Part shown: piece by piece, positions 17,800 to 26,576 of the stretch
Layout: each line of letters begins with the position of its first letter
Numbering within the stretch: the stretch's first letter is position 1
NCBI RefSeq assembly: GCF_009883635.2
Contig: NZ_CP026115.2
Span: 2,728,001 to 2,792,000 of the forward strand
Reading direction: 5' to 3'
Length of the DNA: 64,000 bases
From: Pseudomonas putida
GTDB lineage: Bacteria; Pseudomonadota; Gammaproteobacteria; Pseudomonadales; Pseudomonadaceae
Made by a program: the position numbers and the translations under genes
Notes under the pieces: generated by a model
What the model saw: only the letters and a program-made list of their open reading frames with translations
Told to the model about the DNA's origin: nothing
The model's database searches: none

Positions 17800-17810
17800 A
17801 ACAACAAGAA
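17800..17810 (+). promoter_or_regulatory. CA-rich motif in the hupA leader (candidate Hfq/Crc site)
   Basis: AACAACAAGAA fits the AAnAAnAA pattern bound by Hfq with Crc. It ends 22 nt before the hupA ATG, slightly upstream of the ribosome site GAGG. The match is to a short motif, so chance is possible. Confidence 0.35.
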
Positions 17811-17832
17811 ATCCCGTCAAAGAGGCTTCACT

Positions 17833-18129
17833 ATGCGTAAACCAGAACTCGCCGCTGTCATCGCCGAAAAGGCTGACCTGACCAAGGAAAAAGCCAACCA
17901 GGTGCTGAACGCCATTCTCGACAGCATCACCGGTGCCCTGGACAAGGACACGGTCACCCTGGTCGGTTTCGGTACCTTCGAAAAACGTCATCGTGGTGCC
18001 CGCACTGGCAAGAACCCGCAAACCGGCGAGCCGGTGAAGATCAAGGCCAGCAACACCGTTGCCTTCAAGCCTGGCAAGAACCTGCGCGACAGCGTCAACG
18101 TACCCACCAAGCCAGCCAAGAAAAAGTGA
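17833..18129 (+). CDS. hupA: HU-family nucleoid DNA-binding protein
   Basis: The protein has 98 residues; it is a homodimer or heterodimer former that bends DNA. MRKPELAAVIAEKADLTKE starts the helical base, VGFGTFEKRHRGARTGKNP is the start of the DNA-binding arm, and the Lys-rich tail PTKPAKKK is slightly longer than the usual 90 residues. The ATG at 17833 is preferred to in-frame upstream starts, which lack HU sequence. GAGG lies 7 nt before it. Confidence 0.93.
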   Translation: MRKPELAAVIAEKADLTKEKANQVLNAILDSITGALDKDTVTLVGFGTFEKRHRGARTGKNPQTGEPVKIKASNTVAFKPGKNLRDSVNVPTKPAKKK

Positions 18130-18157
18130 TCGACTGCTGACCTCAGTGTCATCCAAG

Positions 18158-18183
18158 CGGGCGCCCCAGGGCGCCCGTTATGC
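18158..18183 (+). terminator. Hairpin after hupA
   Basis: CGGGCGCCC and GGGCGCCCG pair at 18158-18177, followed by a short TTA tail. Confidence 0.65.
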
Positions 18184-18274
18184 ATTATGGCGGCTAAGTG
18201 TTGCGAAATTGCGTAATTAGTTCGGGAAAAGGATAAACTGCGCGCTTCAGTCATTTTTTATTCGAGGCGCGTTG

Positions 18275-18649
18275 ATGAAGTTTCGCTTTCTTCTCTGGGC
18301 CATGGGGCTGCTGATGGCCAGGGCCAGCCGCAACAACCCGGCATTCCAGCAGCAACTCAAGGACAAGGACCTGGTGTTCCAGATGCAGACGCTGGACGGC
18401 AAGGTGGCACGGCACTTCATCGTCAGCGGCGAGCGGATCAGCAGTAAAGGCGGCAGCCATCCGCAGCCGGCCTTCGCCATCGCCTTCAAGGATGCCGCTT
18501 ACGGCTTCGCGACGATGCAGGCGGGGAACAAGCAGCTGGCGTTCATGCAGGGCATTCAGGACAAGAACATCCAGATCAAGGGCAATCCGGCGCTGGTGAT
18601 GTGGTTCCAGGGGCTGATGAAGTACCTGAAGCCCAAAAAGAAAGGCTGA
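18275..18649 (+). CDS. SCP2-like (sterol-carrier-fold) protein
   Basis: The protein has 124 residues. It starts with a short hydrophobic stretch (FRFLLWAMGLLMA), then reads DKDLVFQMQTLDGKVARHF, followed by FAIAFKDAAYGFATMQ and IQIKGNPALVMWFQGLMKYL. This is the pattern of SCP-2 domains: alternating strands, then the IxGd..l..w motif. Such domains bind lipids or act as accessory parts of other proteins; the ligand is unknown. The neighbour upstream is hupA, but a hairpin lies between them. The family call is from pattern, without a search. Confidence 0.62.
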   Translation: MKFRFLLWAMGLLMARASRNNPAFQQQLKDKDLVFQMQTLDGKVARHFIVSGERISSKGGSHPQPAFAIAFKDAAYGFATMQAGNKQLAFMQGIQDKNIQIKGNPALVMWFQGLMKYLKPKKKG

Positions 18650-18656
18650 AATCGCC

Positions 18657-18675
18657 GGGGCTGCAAAGCAGCCCC
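18657..18675. terminator. Short bidirectional hairpin between convergent genes
   Basis: GGGGCTGC, loop AAA, GCAGCCCC. The same stem with small changes recurs at 12090, 35282, 49136 and inside the 62034 repeat. Confidence 0.6.
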
Positions 18676-18682
18676 AATGGCC

Positions 18683-20086
18683 TCAATGTGGGGCGTTGAG
18701 CTGCGACGCCAGATCCCGCAACAAAGCCTCGGCCTCGAGCACCTTGTTCACCACATCCTCTGCCTTGTCCCGGGTGATCCCCAGACGCTCCAGCAGCTCA
18801 TCGGGAATCTGCTCCTGTGGCCCCGAACCAATGCCCCGCGAACGCAGCAGGCGAGTTGCCAGGCACACCAGGTTGGGGTACGCCGAGTATTCGCCGTCAT
18901 ACGCCGGGTCATGCTGGAAGCGCAGCGCGGTCGACAACTCTTCGGGCATGTCCCACAGCTTCATCAGCCAGGCGCCGATCTGCTCGCGACTGATGCCCAG
19001 CAGGTGTTGTTCCACGTAGGTATGACACAGGTGCGGGTTGACCTCCAGATGGCGGCAGATCAACGAGAAGTGCGGTGGGAATACATGCGCCAGCAGCAGG
19101 TAGCCGAAGTTGTGCAGCAGCCCTGCCAGGTAGGTCAGGCCGGCTTCCGGGCGTTCGGCGCGCGGCATGGCGCGGGTCAGGCCTTCGATGATGGCTGCGG
19201 TGTAGATCGACTGCTGCCAGTACGGCGTGGCCTGCTGCGGGTGGTCCTTGGGCAGGCTCAAGGTCTTGCCCAGGGCCAGGCCGAGGGCCAGGTTGATCAC
19301 CAGGTCGAAGCCCAGTACACGGACGATGGCGTCTTCCACCGAACGGATCTTGCCGGGTGAGGCGTAGTAGGGCGAAGCGGCCCAGCTGACCACCTGGGCG
19401 GCCAGGGCCGGGTCGGTTTCGACCACGCCGGTGATGTCGTCGATGCTGGCATTGGGGTCGACCCGCAGCTTGATGATCTTCTGCGCGGTGTCGGCCAGTG
19501 GCGGGATCTCGATGGTCTCTTCGAGGCGCTTCTGGATGCGCCGGGCAGTGAAGGCCTGGACTGCCTGGGTGATTTCCTTGGGGTCGTCATCCGGGCGGTC
19601 GAGGTTGGGGCGGATGTCGCGCACAGGCTGGCCGAAACTGCCGGCACTGGCCTTGGCGAGCATGCGCTTGAAATCTTCACGGCTTACTTTCAGCAGCAGG
19701 CCGGCTTCACCGGACTGGATGAACAGGTGTTCGGCCTCTAGCAGTTTGCCTTCGTACAGGCAGGGCGAGCTGGTCAGGGCCGGAATGGCCGGCAAGGCCT
19801 TGAGCTGGTGCTTGTCGAGCATCTGCTTGAGGCGTGGCAACGGCACGGCCTTGAGCTTGCGGCCGGTCAGCTCTTCGAGACGGTTGAGGTCCAGCAGCTT
19901 GCTCTGCGGGAACAGCACCAGCAGGGCGCCGATCTCGTCATCGAGCAGGATCGCCTGCACCCGGGACGCGACTGGCAGCTCCGGATGTTCCGCCACCTCT
20001 TCAAAGGCAACGTGCAGTTTTTCGAGCAACAGCCGGATGACAGACGGTGCGTGTGGGGTTGCGGTGTCCAGGGCAACTTCAGTCAT
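18683..20086 (-). CDS. YbaK-like domain joined to HDOD domain protein
   Basis: The protein has 467 residues. Residues 15-150 resemble the aminoacyl-tRNA deacylase (YbaK/ProX) fold (VIRLLLEKLHVAFEEV, SRVQAILLDDEIGALLVLFP, LEELTGRKLKAV). The HDOD domain spans about 200-400 (LADTAQKIIKLRVDPNAS, DPALAAQVVSWA, GLLHNFGYLLLAHVFP). HDOD proteins are non-catalytic relatives of HD phosphohydrolases used in signalling. Pairing with a YbaK-like domain suggests an amino-acid or tRNA-linked signal, but this is inference. The ATG at 20086 is chosen as MTEVALDT; the upstream extension MWIQT is short and weak. Confidence 0.78.
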   Translation of the reverse strand: MTEVALDTATPHAPSVIRLLLEKLHVAFEEVAEHPELPVASRVQAILLDDEIGALLVLFPQSKLLDLNRLEELTGRKLKAVPLPRLKQMLDKHQLKALPAIPALTSSPCLYEGKLLEAEHLFIQSGEAGLLLKVSREDFKRMLAKASAGSFGQPVRDIRPNLDRPDDDPKEITQAVQAFTARRIQKRLEETIEIPPLADTAQKIIKLRVDPNASIDDITGVVETDPALAAQVVSWAASPYYASPGKIRSVEDAIVRVLGFDLVINLALGLALGKTLSLPKDHPQQATPYWQQSIYTAAIIEGLTRAMPRAERPEAGLTYLAGLLHNFGYLLLAHVFPPHFSLICRHLEVNPHLCHTYVEQHLLGISREQIGAWLMKLWDMPEELSTALRFQHDPAYDGEYSAYPNLVCLATRLLRSRGIGSGPQEQIPDELLERLGITRDKAEDVVNKVLEAEALLRDLASQLNAPH

Positions 20087-20164
20087 GGTCTGTATCCACA
20101 AATTCTTTTAAACGCGAAGTATAACCAGCCTGGCGGCAAAGCTGGATCCATTCTGGGACAGGCG

Positions 20165-22243
20165 TCACACCTGGCCATATTGTTGACCGTGGCGCAGCCA
20201 GCGGTCGAGCAGCGGGCTGACGTGGTCGGGCCAGCGTGCCAGTAGCGCCTGGGCCGCATCACGCACGGCCGGCAGCAGGTCGGCGTCGCGCATCAGGTCG
20301 GCGACCTTGAACTGCAGCAGGCCGGTCTGGCGTGTGCCGAGCATTTCGCCGGGCCCGCGTAGCTCGAGGTCTTTCTCGGCGATGATGAAGCCATCGTTGG
20401 TTTCCCGCATGATCCCCAGGCGTTCGCGGCCGATCTGCGACAGCGGCGGGTGATACAGCAACACACAGTGGCTCACCGCGCTACCCCGGCCAACTCGGCC
20501 ACGCAGCTGGTGCAGCTGGGCCAGGCCAAGGCGCTCGGGGTTCTCGATGATCATCAGGCTGGCGTTGGGTACGTCCACGCCAACCTCGATCACCGTGGTG
20601 GCGACCAGCAGTTGCAGGTTGCCTTGCTTGAACTCGGCCATGACTTCGGCCTTTTCTGCCGGCTTCATGCGGCCGTGGATCAGGCCCACGCGCAGTTCGC
20701 CGAGTGCGCTGCCAAGCTCTTCGTAGGTGCTCTCGGCCGCCTGGCAGGTCAGCTCTTCGGACTCTTCGATCAGCGTGCACACCCAGTAGGCCTGGCGCCC
20801 TTCGGCACAGGCGGCGCGAACCCGCTCGACCACTTCGAAGCGGCGGCTGTCGGCGACCAGCACGGTATTCACCGGCGTACGCCCTGGCGGCAGTTCGTCG
20901 AGCACCGAAGTGTCTAGGTCGGCATAGGCGCTCATGGCCAGGGTGCGCGGGATAGGCGTGGCGGTCATGATCAGCTGGTGCGGGCACAGCTCGCCGGCCA
21001 CGCCTTTCTTGCGCAGGGCCAGGCGCTGCTGCACGCCGAAGCGGTGCTGTTCGTCGATGATCGCCAGGGCCAGGTGCTTGAAGCGAACTTCTTCCTGGAA
21101 CAGCGCGTGGGTACCAACCACCATCGGCGCACCGCCGGCGATCTGCTCCAGCGCGCTGGCGCGGGCTTTGCCCTTGAGCTTGCCGGCCAGCCAGGCGACT
21201 TCGATGCCCAGCGGCTCCAACCAGCGCTTGAAGGTGATGTAGTGCTGTTCGGCGAGGATCTCGGTAGGCGCCATCAGCGCCACCTGGTAGCCGGCTTCCA
21301 GGGCCTGCAGTGCGGCGAGGGCGGCGACCACGGTCTTGCCGGCACCGACGTCGCCCTGCACCAGACGCATCATGGGTTCGTGCTGGCTGAGGTCATAGGC
21401 GATTTCGTTGGCCACCCGCTGCTGTGCCCCGGTCGGCTGGAAACCCAGGTTGGCCAGGTACTGCGCCTGCAGGCGCTTGGCCTTGGGCAGTACCGGCGCC
21501 CGCAAGCTGCGCAGGCTCTCGCGCAGGCGTTGCTGCGACAGCTGGTGGGTCAGCAGCTCTTCGAAGGCCAGGCGGTGCTGGGCCCAGTGCTGGCCTTCGG
21601 CTAGCTCGTCGAGGTCGGCATCGGCTGGCGGGTTGTGCAGGTAGCGGATAGCATCGTCCAAAGGCGCCAGGTGGTAGTCGCGGGCCAGTTCGTCGGGCAG
21701 CCAGTCGGGCAGGCTGCGCGGCCCGAGCATCCCCAGGCTCTGCTGGCAGAGCAGGCGCAGGCGCTGTTGGGTGAGGCCTTCGGTGGACGGGTAGATCGGC
21801 GTCAGGGTCTGCTCGACCGGTGGCGGCGGCTCGTCGCCATTCAGCGCGCGGTACTCCGGGTGGTAGATTTCCAGGCCCGAGGCGCCGGGGCGGGCTTCGC
21901 CGTAGCAGCGCAAGTGGGTGCCACGCTTGAGGCCTTCCTTCTGCGCATTGCTGAAATGGTAGAAGCGCAGGCTCAACACGCCTGTGCCGTCGCCCAGGCG
22001 TACCACCAGGCTACGGCGCTTGCCCATGGTCACGTCGGCACCGCTGACCACGCCCTCGATCACCGCGTCCTGGCCTGGGCGCAGCTGGCCGATCGGCACC
22101 ACGCGGGTACGGTCCTGATAGCGCAGGGGCAGGTGGAACAACACGTCCTGCAGGTTCTCCAGGCCTACCTTGGCGAGCTTTTCCGCCATGGCATCGCCTA
22201 CGCCCTTGAGCGCCGTGACCGAGACCTTCGACAGCTCAGTCAT
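20165..22243 (-). CDS. recG: ATP-dependent DNA helicase RecG
   Basis: RecG remodels stalled replication forks and Holliday junctions; 692 residues. The N-terminal wedge domain (OB fold, about 50-150) is followed by Walker A GDVGAGKT near 300, the box II IIDEQHRFGVQQR near 395, and the motif VGRGSAVSHC with helicase motifs V-VI. It starts 3 nt after the oxyR stop, so it is co-transcribed with oxyR. Confidence 0.96.
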   Translation of the reverse strand: MTELSKVSVTALKGVGDAMAEKLAKVGLENLQDVLFHLPLRYQDRTRVVPIGQLRPGQDAVIEGVVSGADVTMGKRRSLVVRLGDGTGVLSLRFYHFSNAQKEGLKRGTHLRCYGEARPGASGLEIYHPEYRALNGDEPPPPVEQTLTPIYPSTEGLTQQRLRLLCQQSLGMLGPRSLPDWLPDELARDYHLAPLDDAIRYLHNPPADADLDELAEGQHWAQHRLAFEELLTHQLSQQRLRESLRSLRAPVLPKAKRLQAQYLANLGFQPTGAQQRVANEIAYDLSQHEPMMRLVQGDVGAGKTVVAALAALQALEAGYQVALMAPTEILAEQHYITFKRWLEPLGIEVAWLAGKLKGKARASALEQIAGGAPMVVGTHALFQEEVRFKHLALAIIDEQHRFGVQQRLALRKKGVAGELCPHQLIMTATPIPRTLAMSAYADLDTSVLDELPPGRTPVNTVLVADSRRFEVVERVRAACAEGRQAYWVCTLIEESEELTCQAAESTYEELGSALGELRVGLIHGRMKPAEKAEVMAEFKQGNLQLLVATTVIEVGVDVPNASLMIIENPERLGLAQLHQLRGRVGRGSAVSHCVLLYHPPLSQIGRERLGIMRETNDGFIIAEKDLELRGPGEMLGTRQTGLLQFKVADLMRDADLLPAVRDAAQALLARWPDHVSPLLDRWLRHGQQYGQV

Positions 22244-22246
22244 GGC

Positions 22247-23173
22247 TCAGGCCGGTTGTTCCACTGGCGGCTTGGCCACCGAGCAGAGGCGGATCGAGTC
22301 GGCAAGGATCTCGATCGCCTTCGGCCGCGGGAAGCTGGCGCGCCAGGCGATGGCCACGGTACGGAACGGTGCAGGCGGGGTAAGCGGACGCACTTCGATG
22401 ACCCCAGGCGCATAGTGATGGCTGTGCACGGCCGACAGCGGCAGGATCGACACCCCCAGGCCGGACGCGACCATGTGGCGGATGGTTTCCAGCGAGCTGG
22501 ACTCGACCGTGGTGTGCTTGGAGCCTTCGCCACCTTTGTTCAGCGTCGGGCAGGCTTCCAGCACCTGGTCGCGGAAGCAGTGGCCCTCGCCGAGCAGCAG
22601 CAGGCTCTTGTCGTTGAGCATGGCAGTGTCGATGGTCTTCTTCGCCGTCCACGGGTGGTCGGCTGGCATCAACGCACAGAAGGGCTCGTCGTACAGCGGC
22701 AGGGTCAGCACATCGGCTTCGTTGAACGGCAGGGCGATGATCACCGCATCCAGTTCGCCGTTGCGCAGCTTCTCGCGCAGCACGTGAGTGAAGTTTTCTT
22801 CGATGTACAGCGGCATCTGTGGCGCCACCCGATGCAGCTGCGGGATCAGGTGCGGGAACAGGTACGGGCCGACGGTATAGATGGCGCCGACCTTGAGCGG
22901 GGCGGTCAGCTGGTTCTTGCCGGCCTGGGCCAGCTCGCGAATGCCCTGGGCTTGCTCCAGTACCTTCTGCGCCTGGGCCACGATGCTTTCGCCGACCGGG
23001 GTCAGGCGCACCGCGCTCTTGCTGCGCTCGAAGATCAGCACGCCAAGCTCGTCCTCAAGCTTCTTCACGCCGACCGACAGGGTCGGCTGGCTGACGTGGC
23101 AGCGCTCGGCAGCATGGCCGAAGTGCTGCTCCTGGGCGAGCGTGACGATGTAGCGTAATTCTGTGAGGGTCAT
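22247..23173 (-). CDS. oxyR: Hydrogen-peroxide-sensing LysR regulator OxyR
   Basis: OxyR senses peroxide by forming a disulfide and then activates catalase and peroxidase genes; 308 residues. The HTH lies at residues 18-37 (FGHAAERCHVSQPTLSVGVK). The redox pair C199 (GEGHCFRDQ) and C208 (LEACPTL) is at the same numbers as in E. coli OxyR. It is followed at 3 nt by recG, an arrangement that ties DNA repair to peroxide sensing. Confidence 0.96.
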   Translation of the reverse strand: MTLTELRYIVTLAQEQHFGHAAERCHVSQPTLSVGVKKLEDELGVLIFERSKSAVRLTPVGESIVAQAQKVLEQAQGIRELAQAGKNQLTAPLKVGAIYTVGPYLFPHLIPQLHRVAPQMPLYIEENFTHVLREKLRNGELDAVIIALPFNEADVLTLPLYDEPFCALMPADHPWTAKKTIDTAMLNDKSLLLLGEGHCFRDQVLEACPTLNKGGEGSKHTTVESSSLETIRHMVASGLGVSILPLSAVHSHHYAPGVIEVRPLTPPAPFRTVAIAWRASFPRPKAIEILADSIRLCSVAKPPVEQPA

Positions 23174-23267
23174 AACGTGCGTCCATGAAGTTGCGGGCCC
23201 AGCATAGCGGCTGCAATCGATAGACGCACGTTATCAGACTTGCCGATTTGTGACAGAAACAAAAGTA

Positions 23268-24002
23268 TCAGCGACGGTCCAGCGAGTAGACGAACGGTGC
23301 CACCACTTCGATCGTGCCATTGGTCAGCAACTCCGCTGGCGGCTTGGGTACCGTGCCAGCGCGGCGGATCATTTCCATGGTCGCCCGGTCCAGGGCCGCG
23401 CTGCCGGAGCCGCCTGCCATGGAGTAGGACACCACTTTACCTTCGGCGTCGACCACGAAGCGCAGGCGGTTGATGCCTTGCAAGCCGCGACGGCGAGCGT
23501 CCTCCGGATAGCGCTTGTACTTCGCCAGGTGGCGCAGCAGGTCGCTCTGCCAGGTTGGCAGCGCCTGACTATTGGAAGCGATGCTTGGCGCCGGTGCCGC
23601 CGACTTCTGCGGTGGCGTGTTGCTTGGCGGCGTATCGGCTACCTGTTCCTTGGCCGGTGGCTCATCCTTCGGCGGCTCTGGCTTCTTCTCAGGCTTCGGT
23701 GGCTGAGGCTTGGGCTTCGGCTTGGGCGGCTTGGCGATGGCGATCTTCGGTTTCGGCGCCTCGACCAGCTTGGGCAGCGGCGGTTCTTCTACCGGTGCCG
23801 GTGGCTGTGGGGCGGCTTTCGGTGGTGGCGGCGGCGCGGGCTCGGGCAGCGGTGCCAGCTCGACCATCATGGCTGCCGGGGGCAGCTCGATGGCCTGGGG
23901 CACCGACCAGTTGAGCGTCAGCAGCACGGCGACCACGTGCACGCCCAGCACGATCGCCAGGCTGCCCCCGTAGCGCGCCACGTTTGAGCGCGGTTTCGTC
24001 AT
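23268..24002 (-). CDS. tonB: Energy-transducing protein TonB
   Basis: TonB carries proton-motive energy from ExbBD to outer-membrane receptors; 244 residues. One N-terminal membrane helix (about 14-33, GSLAIVLGVHVVAVLLTL) is followed by a long Pro/Lys spacer of PKPKPKPQPPKPEKKPEPPK type at about 55-125. The C-terminal domain (about 165-244) has the YPEDARRRGLQG motif. The ATG overlaps the exbD stop (ATGA), so the three are coupled. Confidence 0.95.
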   Translation of the reverse strand: MTKPRSNVARYGGSLAIVLGVHVVAVLLTLNWSVPQAIELPPAAMMVELAPLPEPAPPPPPKAAPQPPAPVEEPPLPKLVEAPKPKIAIAKPPKPKPKPQPPKPEKKPEPPKDEPPAKEQVADTPPSNTPPQKSAAPAPSIASNSQALPTWQSDLLRHLAKYKRYPEDARRRGLQGINRLRFVVDAEGKVVSYSMAGGSGSAALDRATMEMIRRAGTVPKPPAELLTNGTIEVVAPFVYSLDRR

Positions 24003-24427
24003 TTCTTGGCTGCCGTCTCGAGACCTACCAGACCGACCTTGAGGTAGCCGGCCGCGCGCATGTTGTTCATCACTTCCATCAGGTCACCGTAATCCACGCC
24101 CTTGTCGGCCTGGAAGAAGATGGTGGTTTCCTTGTCGCCCTTGGTCTTGGCGTCGAGCATCGGGCCAAGCTGTTCGGGGGCAGGTACCTGATCGTCGCCG
24201 ACATACAGCTTCTGGTCGGCCTTGACGCTGACGAACACCGGTTTCTCGGGCCTCGGTGCCGGCTTGGCAGTCGAGGCCGGCAGGTCTACCTTGATGTCGA
24301 CCGTTGCCAGTGGGGCTGCGACCATGAAGATGATCAGCAGCACCAGCATCACGTCGATGAACGGCGTAACGTTGATTTCGTGGTTTTCGGCGAGGTCGTC
24401 GCCACCTTCGTTGAGATGCAGGCCCAT
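23999..24427 (-). CDS. exbD: Biopolymer transport protein ExbD
   Basis: ExbD has 142 residues and one membrane helix (residues 24-43, INVTPFIDVMLVLLIIFMVA) with the essential Asp that carries protons. The periplasmic rest pairs with TonB. It sits 3 nt behind exbB and overlaps tonB by 4 nt. Confidence 0.96.
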   Translation of the reverse strand: MGLHLNEGGDDLAENHEINVTPFIDVMLVLLIIFMVAAPLATVDIKVDLPASTAKPAPRPEKPVFVSVKADQKLYVGDDQVPAPEQLGPMLDAKTKGDKETTIFFQADKGVDYGDLMEVMNNMRAAGYLKVGLVGLETAAKK

Positions 24428-24430
24428 GGT

Positions 24431-25390
24431 TTACCCCACTTTCACCATGTGCGGGGCGGCGCGGTCGCCACCCTGGTGGTCCAGATCACGGCTGACCAGC
24501 AGCAGCACCTGGGCGGAGGCGTCGGACACCTGTGCCTTGTAGCCGGCGATGGAGCGGGCGAAGACGTTGTAGATGACCACGGCCGGGATCGCTGCGACCA
24601 GGCCCAGGGCGGTGGCCAGCAGGGCCTCGGCGATACCTGGGGCAACCACGGCCAGGTTGGTGGTCTGGGTCTTGGCGATGCCGATGAAGCTGTTCATGAT
24701 GCCCCACACGGTACCGAACAGGCCGACGAACGGCGCGGTGGAACCGATGGTGGCGAGCACGCCGGTGCCGTTGCTCATGGCGCGACCGCTGGCGGCTACC
24801 AAGCGCTCCAGGCGGAAGCTGACGCGTTCCTTGATGCCTTCTTTCTCGCGGGCATTGGCCGACAGGCGCATCTCTTCGAGGGCATCATGGACCAGGGTGT
24901 GGGCCAGGGTTCCTTCTTTATTGGAGACGGTGCTGGCTTCTTTGAGGCTCACCGACTGCTTCAGCGCGGCGATTTCGCCACGCAGGCGGCGCTTGGCGCC
25001 CATCAGCTCGAAGCCCTTGGCGATCCAGATGGTCCAGGTGATGATCGAGGCGATAGCCAGGCCGATCATCACGATTTTGACGACGATGTCAGCGTTCTTG
25101 TACATGCCCCATGGGGACAGGTCGTGGGCCATGCCCAGCGAGGTGTCTTCAACCAGTTCCTGGACCGCCGGGTCGGCGGCGACAGGCGCTTCGACCGGCG
25201 TTGCGGCCTGGCCTTCGACAGCAGCCGGTGCCGGGGTGGCCGGAGCGGCAGCGGCAGCCGGGGTAGCGGCGTTGGCGGCAGGCTCATCGGCCATGGCCAC
25301 CGGGGCCAGCACCAGGCTGAACATCAGCGCGGCGATGGCGCGCCAGGCGCGCGACGGGGTTGGCGAAGCGGAAGGTTGAGTACGTGTCAT
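24431..25390 (-). CDS. exbB: Biopolymer transport protein ExbB with N-terminal extension
   Basis: ExbB has 319 residues from the ATG at 25390. A signal-like hydrophobic start (RAIAALMFSLVLAPVAMA) and an Ala/Pro-rich stretch (about 30-75) precede the usual ExbB core: a membrane helix near 105-125 and two more near 205-275 with GLFGTVWGIMNSF and LLATALGLVAAIPAVV. The extension, about 80 residues, is common in Pseudomonas but absent in E. coli. ExbB and ExbD form the proton channel that drives TonB. A weak Fur-like site lies upstream. Confidence 0.94.
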   Translation of the reverse strand: MTRTQPSASPTPSRAWRAIAALMFSLVLAPVAMADEPAANAATPAAAAAPATPAPAAVEGQAATPVEAPVAADPAVQELVEDTSLGMAHDLSPWGMYKNADIVVKIVMIGLAIASIITWTIWIAKGFELMGAKRRLRGEIAALKQSVSLKEASTVSNKEGTLAHTLVHDALEEMRLSANAREKEGIKERVSFRLERLVAASGRAMSNGTGVLATIGSTAPFVGLFGTVWGIMNSFIGIAKTQTTNLAVVAPGIAEALLATALGLVAAIPAVVIYNVFARSIAGYKAQVSDASAQVLLLVSRDLDHQGGDRAAPHMVKVG

Positions 25391-25472
25391 GCTGGCCGGA
25401 CCTGATGAAGAAGAAAGTGTGCGTTCTCCAAGGCCTCGAGATCGGCCGAGAACAGATAGGGGTGCCATTATT

Positions 25473-25491
25473 GCAAGTAATTCTTGTTAAC
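25473..25491. promoter_or_regulatory. Possible Fur box upstream of exbB
   Basis: GCAAGTAATTCTTGTTAAC agrees with the Pseudomonas Fur consensus in about 11 of 19 bases. It lies 83 nt from the exbB start and 91 nt from the divergent epimerase-like gene. Iron control of exbBD-tonB is usual, but the match is weak. Confidence 0.4.
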
Positions 25492-25581
25492 AAAAGTAAT
25501 CTTGTTGCTTTTTTCACCTTTGGTCTAGCCGCTGATCGTGTAATCCCTATAGTGTGAGCCTTTAAGAAAAGGGCTACGTGA

Positions 25582-26439
25582 ATGTCAGATCTTTCAGCGG
25601 TAATCGTGGGGTGTGGTGATGTAGGTAGCCGACTCGCCCTTCAGTTGCTGGCTATGGGTTGGCAAGTCAGTGGCTTGCGTCGCTCGGTCGAGCAGCTTCC
25701 AGAAGGTGTTCACCCGATCGCCGCCGACCTTTCCGAGCCCGGCATCCCCCAGGCCTGGCCACCACGCTCGCCGGACTACCTGGTGTATTGCGTAGCCGCC
25801 AGCCAGCACGATGAGGCGGGTTATCAGTCCGCCTACGTCGACGGTTTGCGCCATGTGCTGACGTGGCTGGCCGAGCGCGGTCAGCGCCCACGGCGCTTGC
25901 TGTTCGTCTCCAGCAGCAGCGTATTCGCGCAAAAGGAAGGCGAATGGATCGACGAAACCGCACCCACCGAACCTGAAGGTTATTCCGGGAAGGTGATGCT
26001 TGAGGCCGAAGGGTTGGCGCTGGCCAGTGGCATGCCTGCAAGCGTGATTCGCCTGACCGGCATCTACGGCCCGGGTCGCGAGTGGCTGCTGAGCCAGGTA
26101 CGGCAAGGGTATCGGGTCGCCGAGGAGCCGCCGCTGTATGGCAACCGGATTCATGCCGAGGATGCCGCAAGCCTGATGGCGTTCCTGCTGCAGGCCGATG
26201 CCGATGGTGTGGCGCTGGAGGATTGCTACATCGGTGTCGACGACGACCCGGCGCCGCTGGCCGATGTGGTGGCTTGGCTGCGCGCGTACATGGGGGTTAC
26301 CGAGTGGTCCGATGAGCAGCGGGTGCGCCGTACGGGCAGCAAGCGTTGCAGCAATGCCCGGGTGCGGGCGTTGGGCTGGGCGCCGGAGTATCCGAGCTAC
26401 AAGGAAGGCTATGCGGCGATTCTGGCGGGCAAACGCTGA
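25582..26439 (+). CDS. NAD-binding epimerase/dehydratase-like protein (YeeZ-like)
   Basis: The protein has 285 residues. The Rossmann start VIVGCGDVGSRLALQL (8-23) uses GxGxxG, not the TGxxGxxG of many epimerases. LFVSSSSVFAQ near 115 and the GYSGKVMLEAE segment near 137 occupy the usual catalytic area, but the YxxxK is replaced by SGKVM, so the Tyr is displaced (EGYSGK). It resembles the atypical SDR protein YeeZ of E. coli, whose substrate is not established. AAAAGGG lies 9 nt before the ATG. It is transcribed away from exbB. Confidence 0.72.
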   Translation: MSDLSAVIVGCGDVGSRLALQLLAMGWQVSGLRRSVEQLPEGVHPIAADLSEPGIPQAWPPRSPDYLVYCVAASQHDEAGYQSAYVDGLRHVLTWLAERGQRPRRLLFVSSSSVFAQKEGEWIDETAPTEPEGYSGKVMLEAEGLALASGMPASVIRLTGIYGPGREWLLSQVRQGYRVAEEPPLYGNRIHAEDAASLMAFLLQADADGVALEDCYIGVDDDPAPLADVVAWLRAYMGVTEWSDEQRVRRTGSKRCSNARVRALGWAPEYPSYKEGYAAILAGKR

Positions 26440-26461
26440 ATTCGCCGCTTGGCTGGTTTTT

Positions 26462-26548
26462 TGTAGGAGCGGGCTTGCCCCGCGAACACCGGCAAAGCCG
26501 GTGCCAGGCTCCGCGGGGTCTTCTTCGCGGGACAAGCCCGCTCCTACA
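26462..26548. repeat. REP pair, GTAGG-head family
   Basis: TGTAGGAGCGGGCTTG... (26462-26486) is inverted at 26524-26548, with an inner CACCGGC/GCCGGTG hairpin at 26487-26503. This is the P. putida REP type. Confidence 0.88.
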
Positions 26549-26576
26549 GGGGCAGCGTTCGGTTTGAGAGCGGTCT

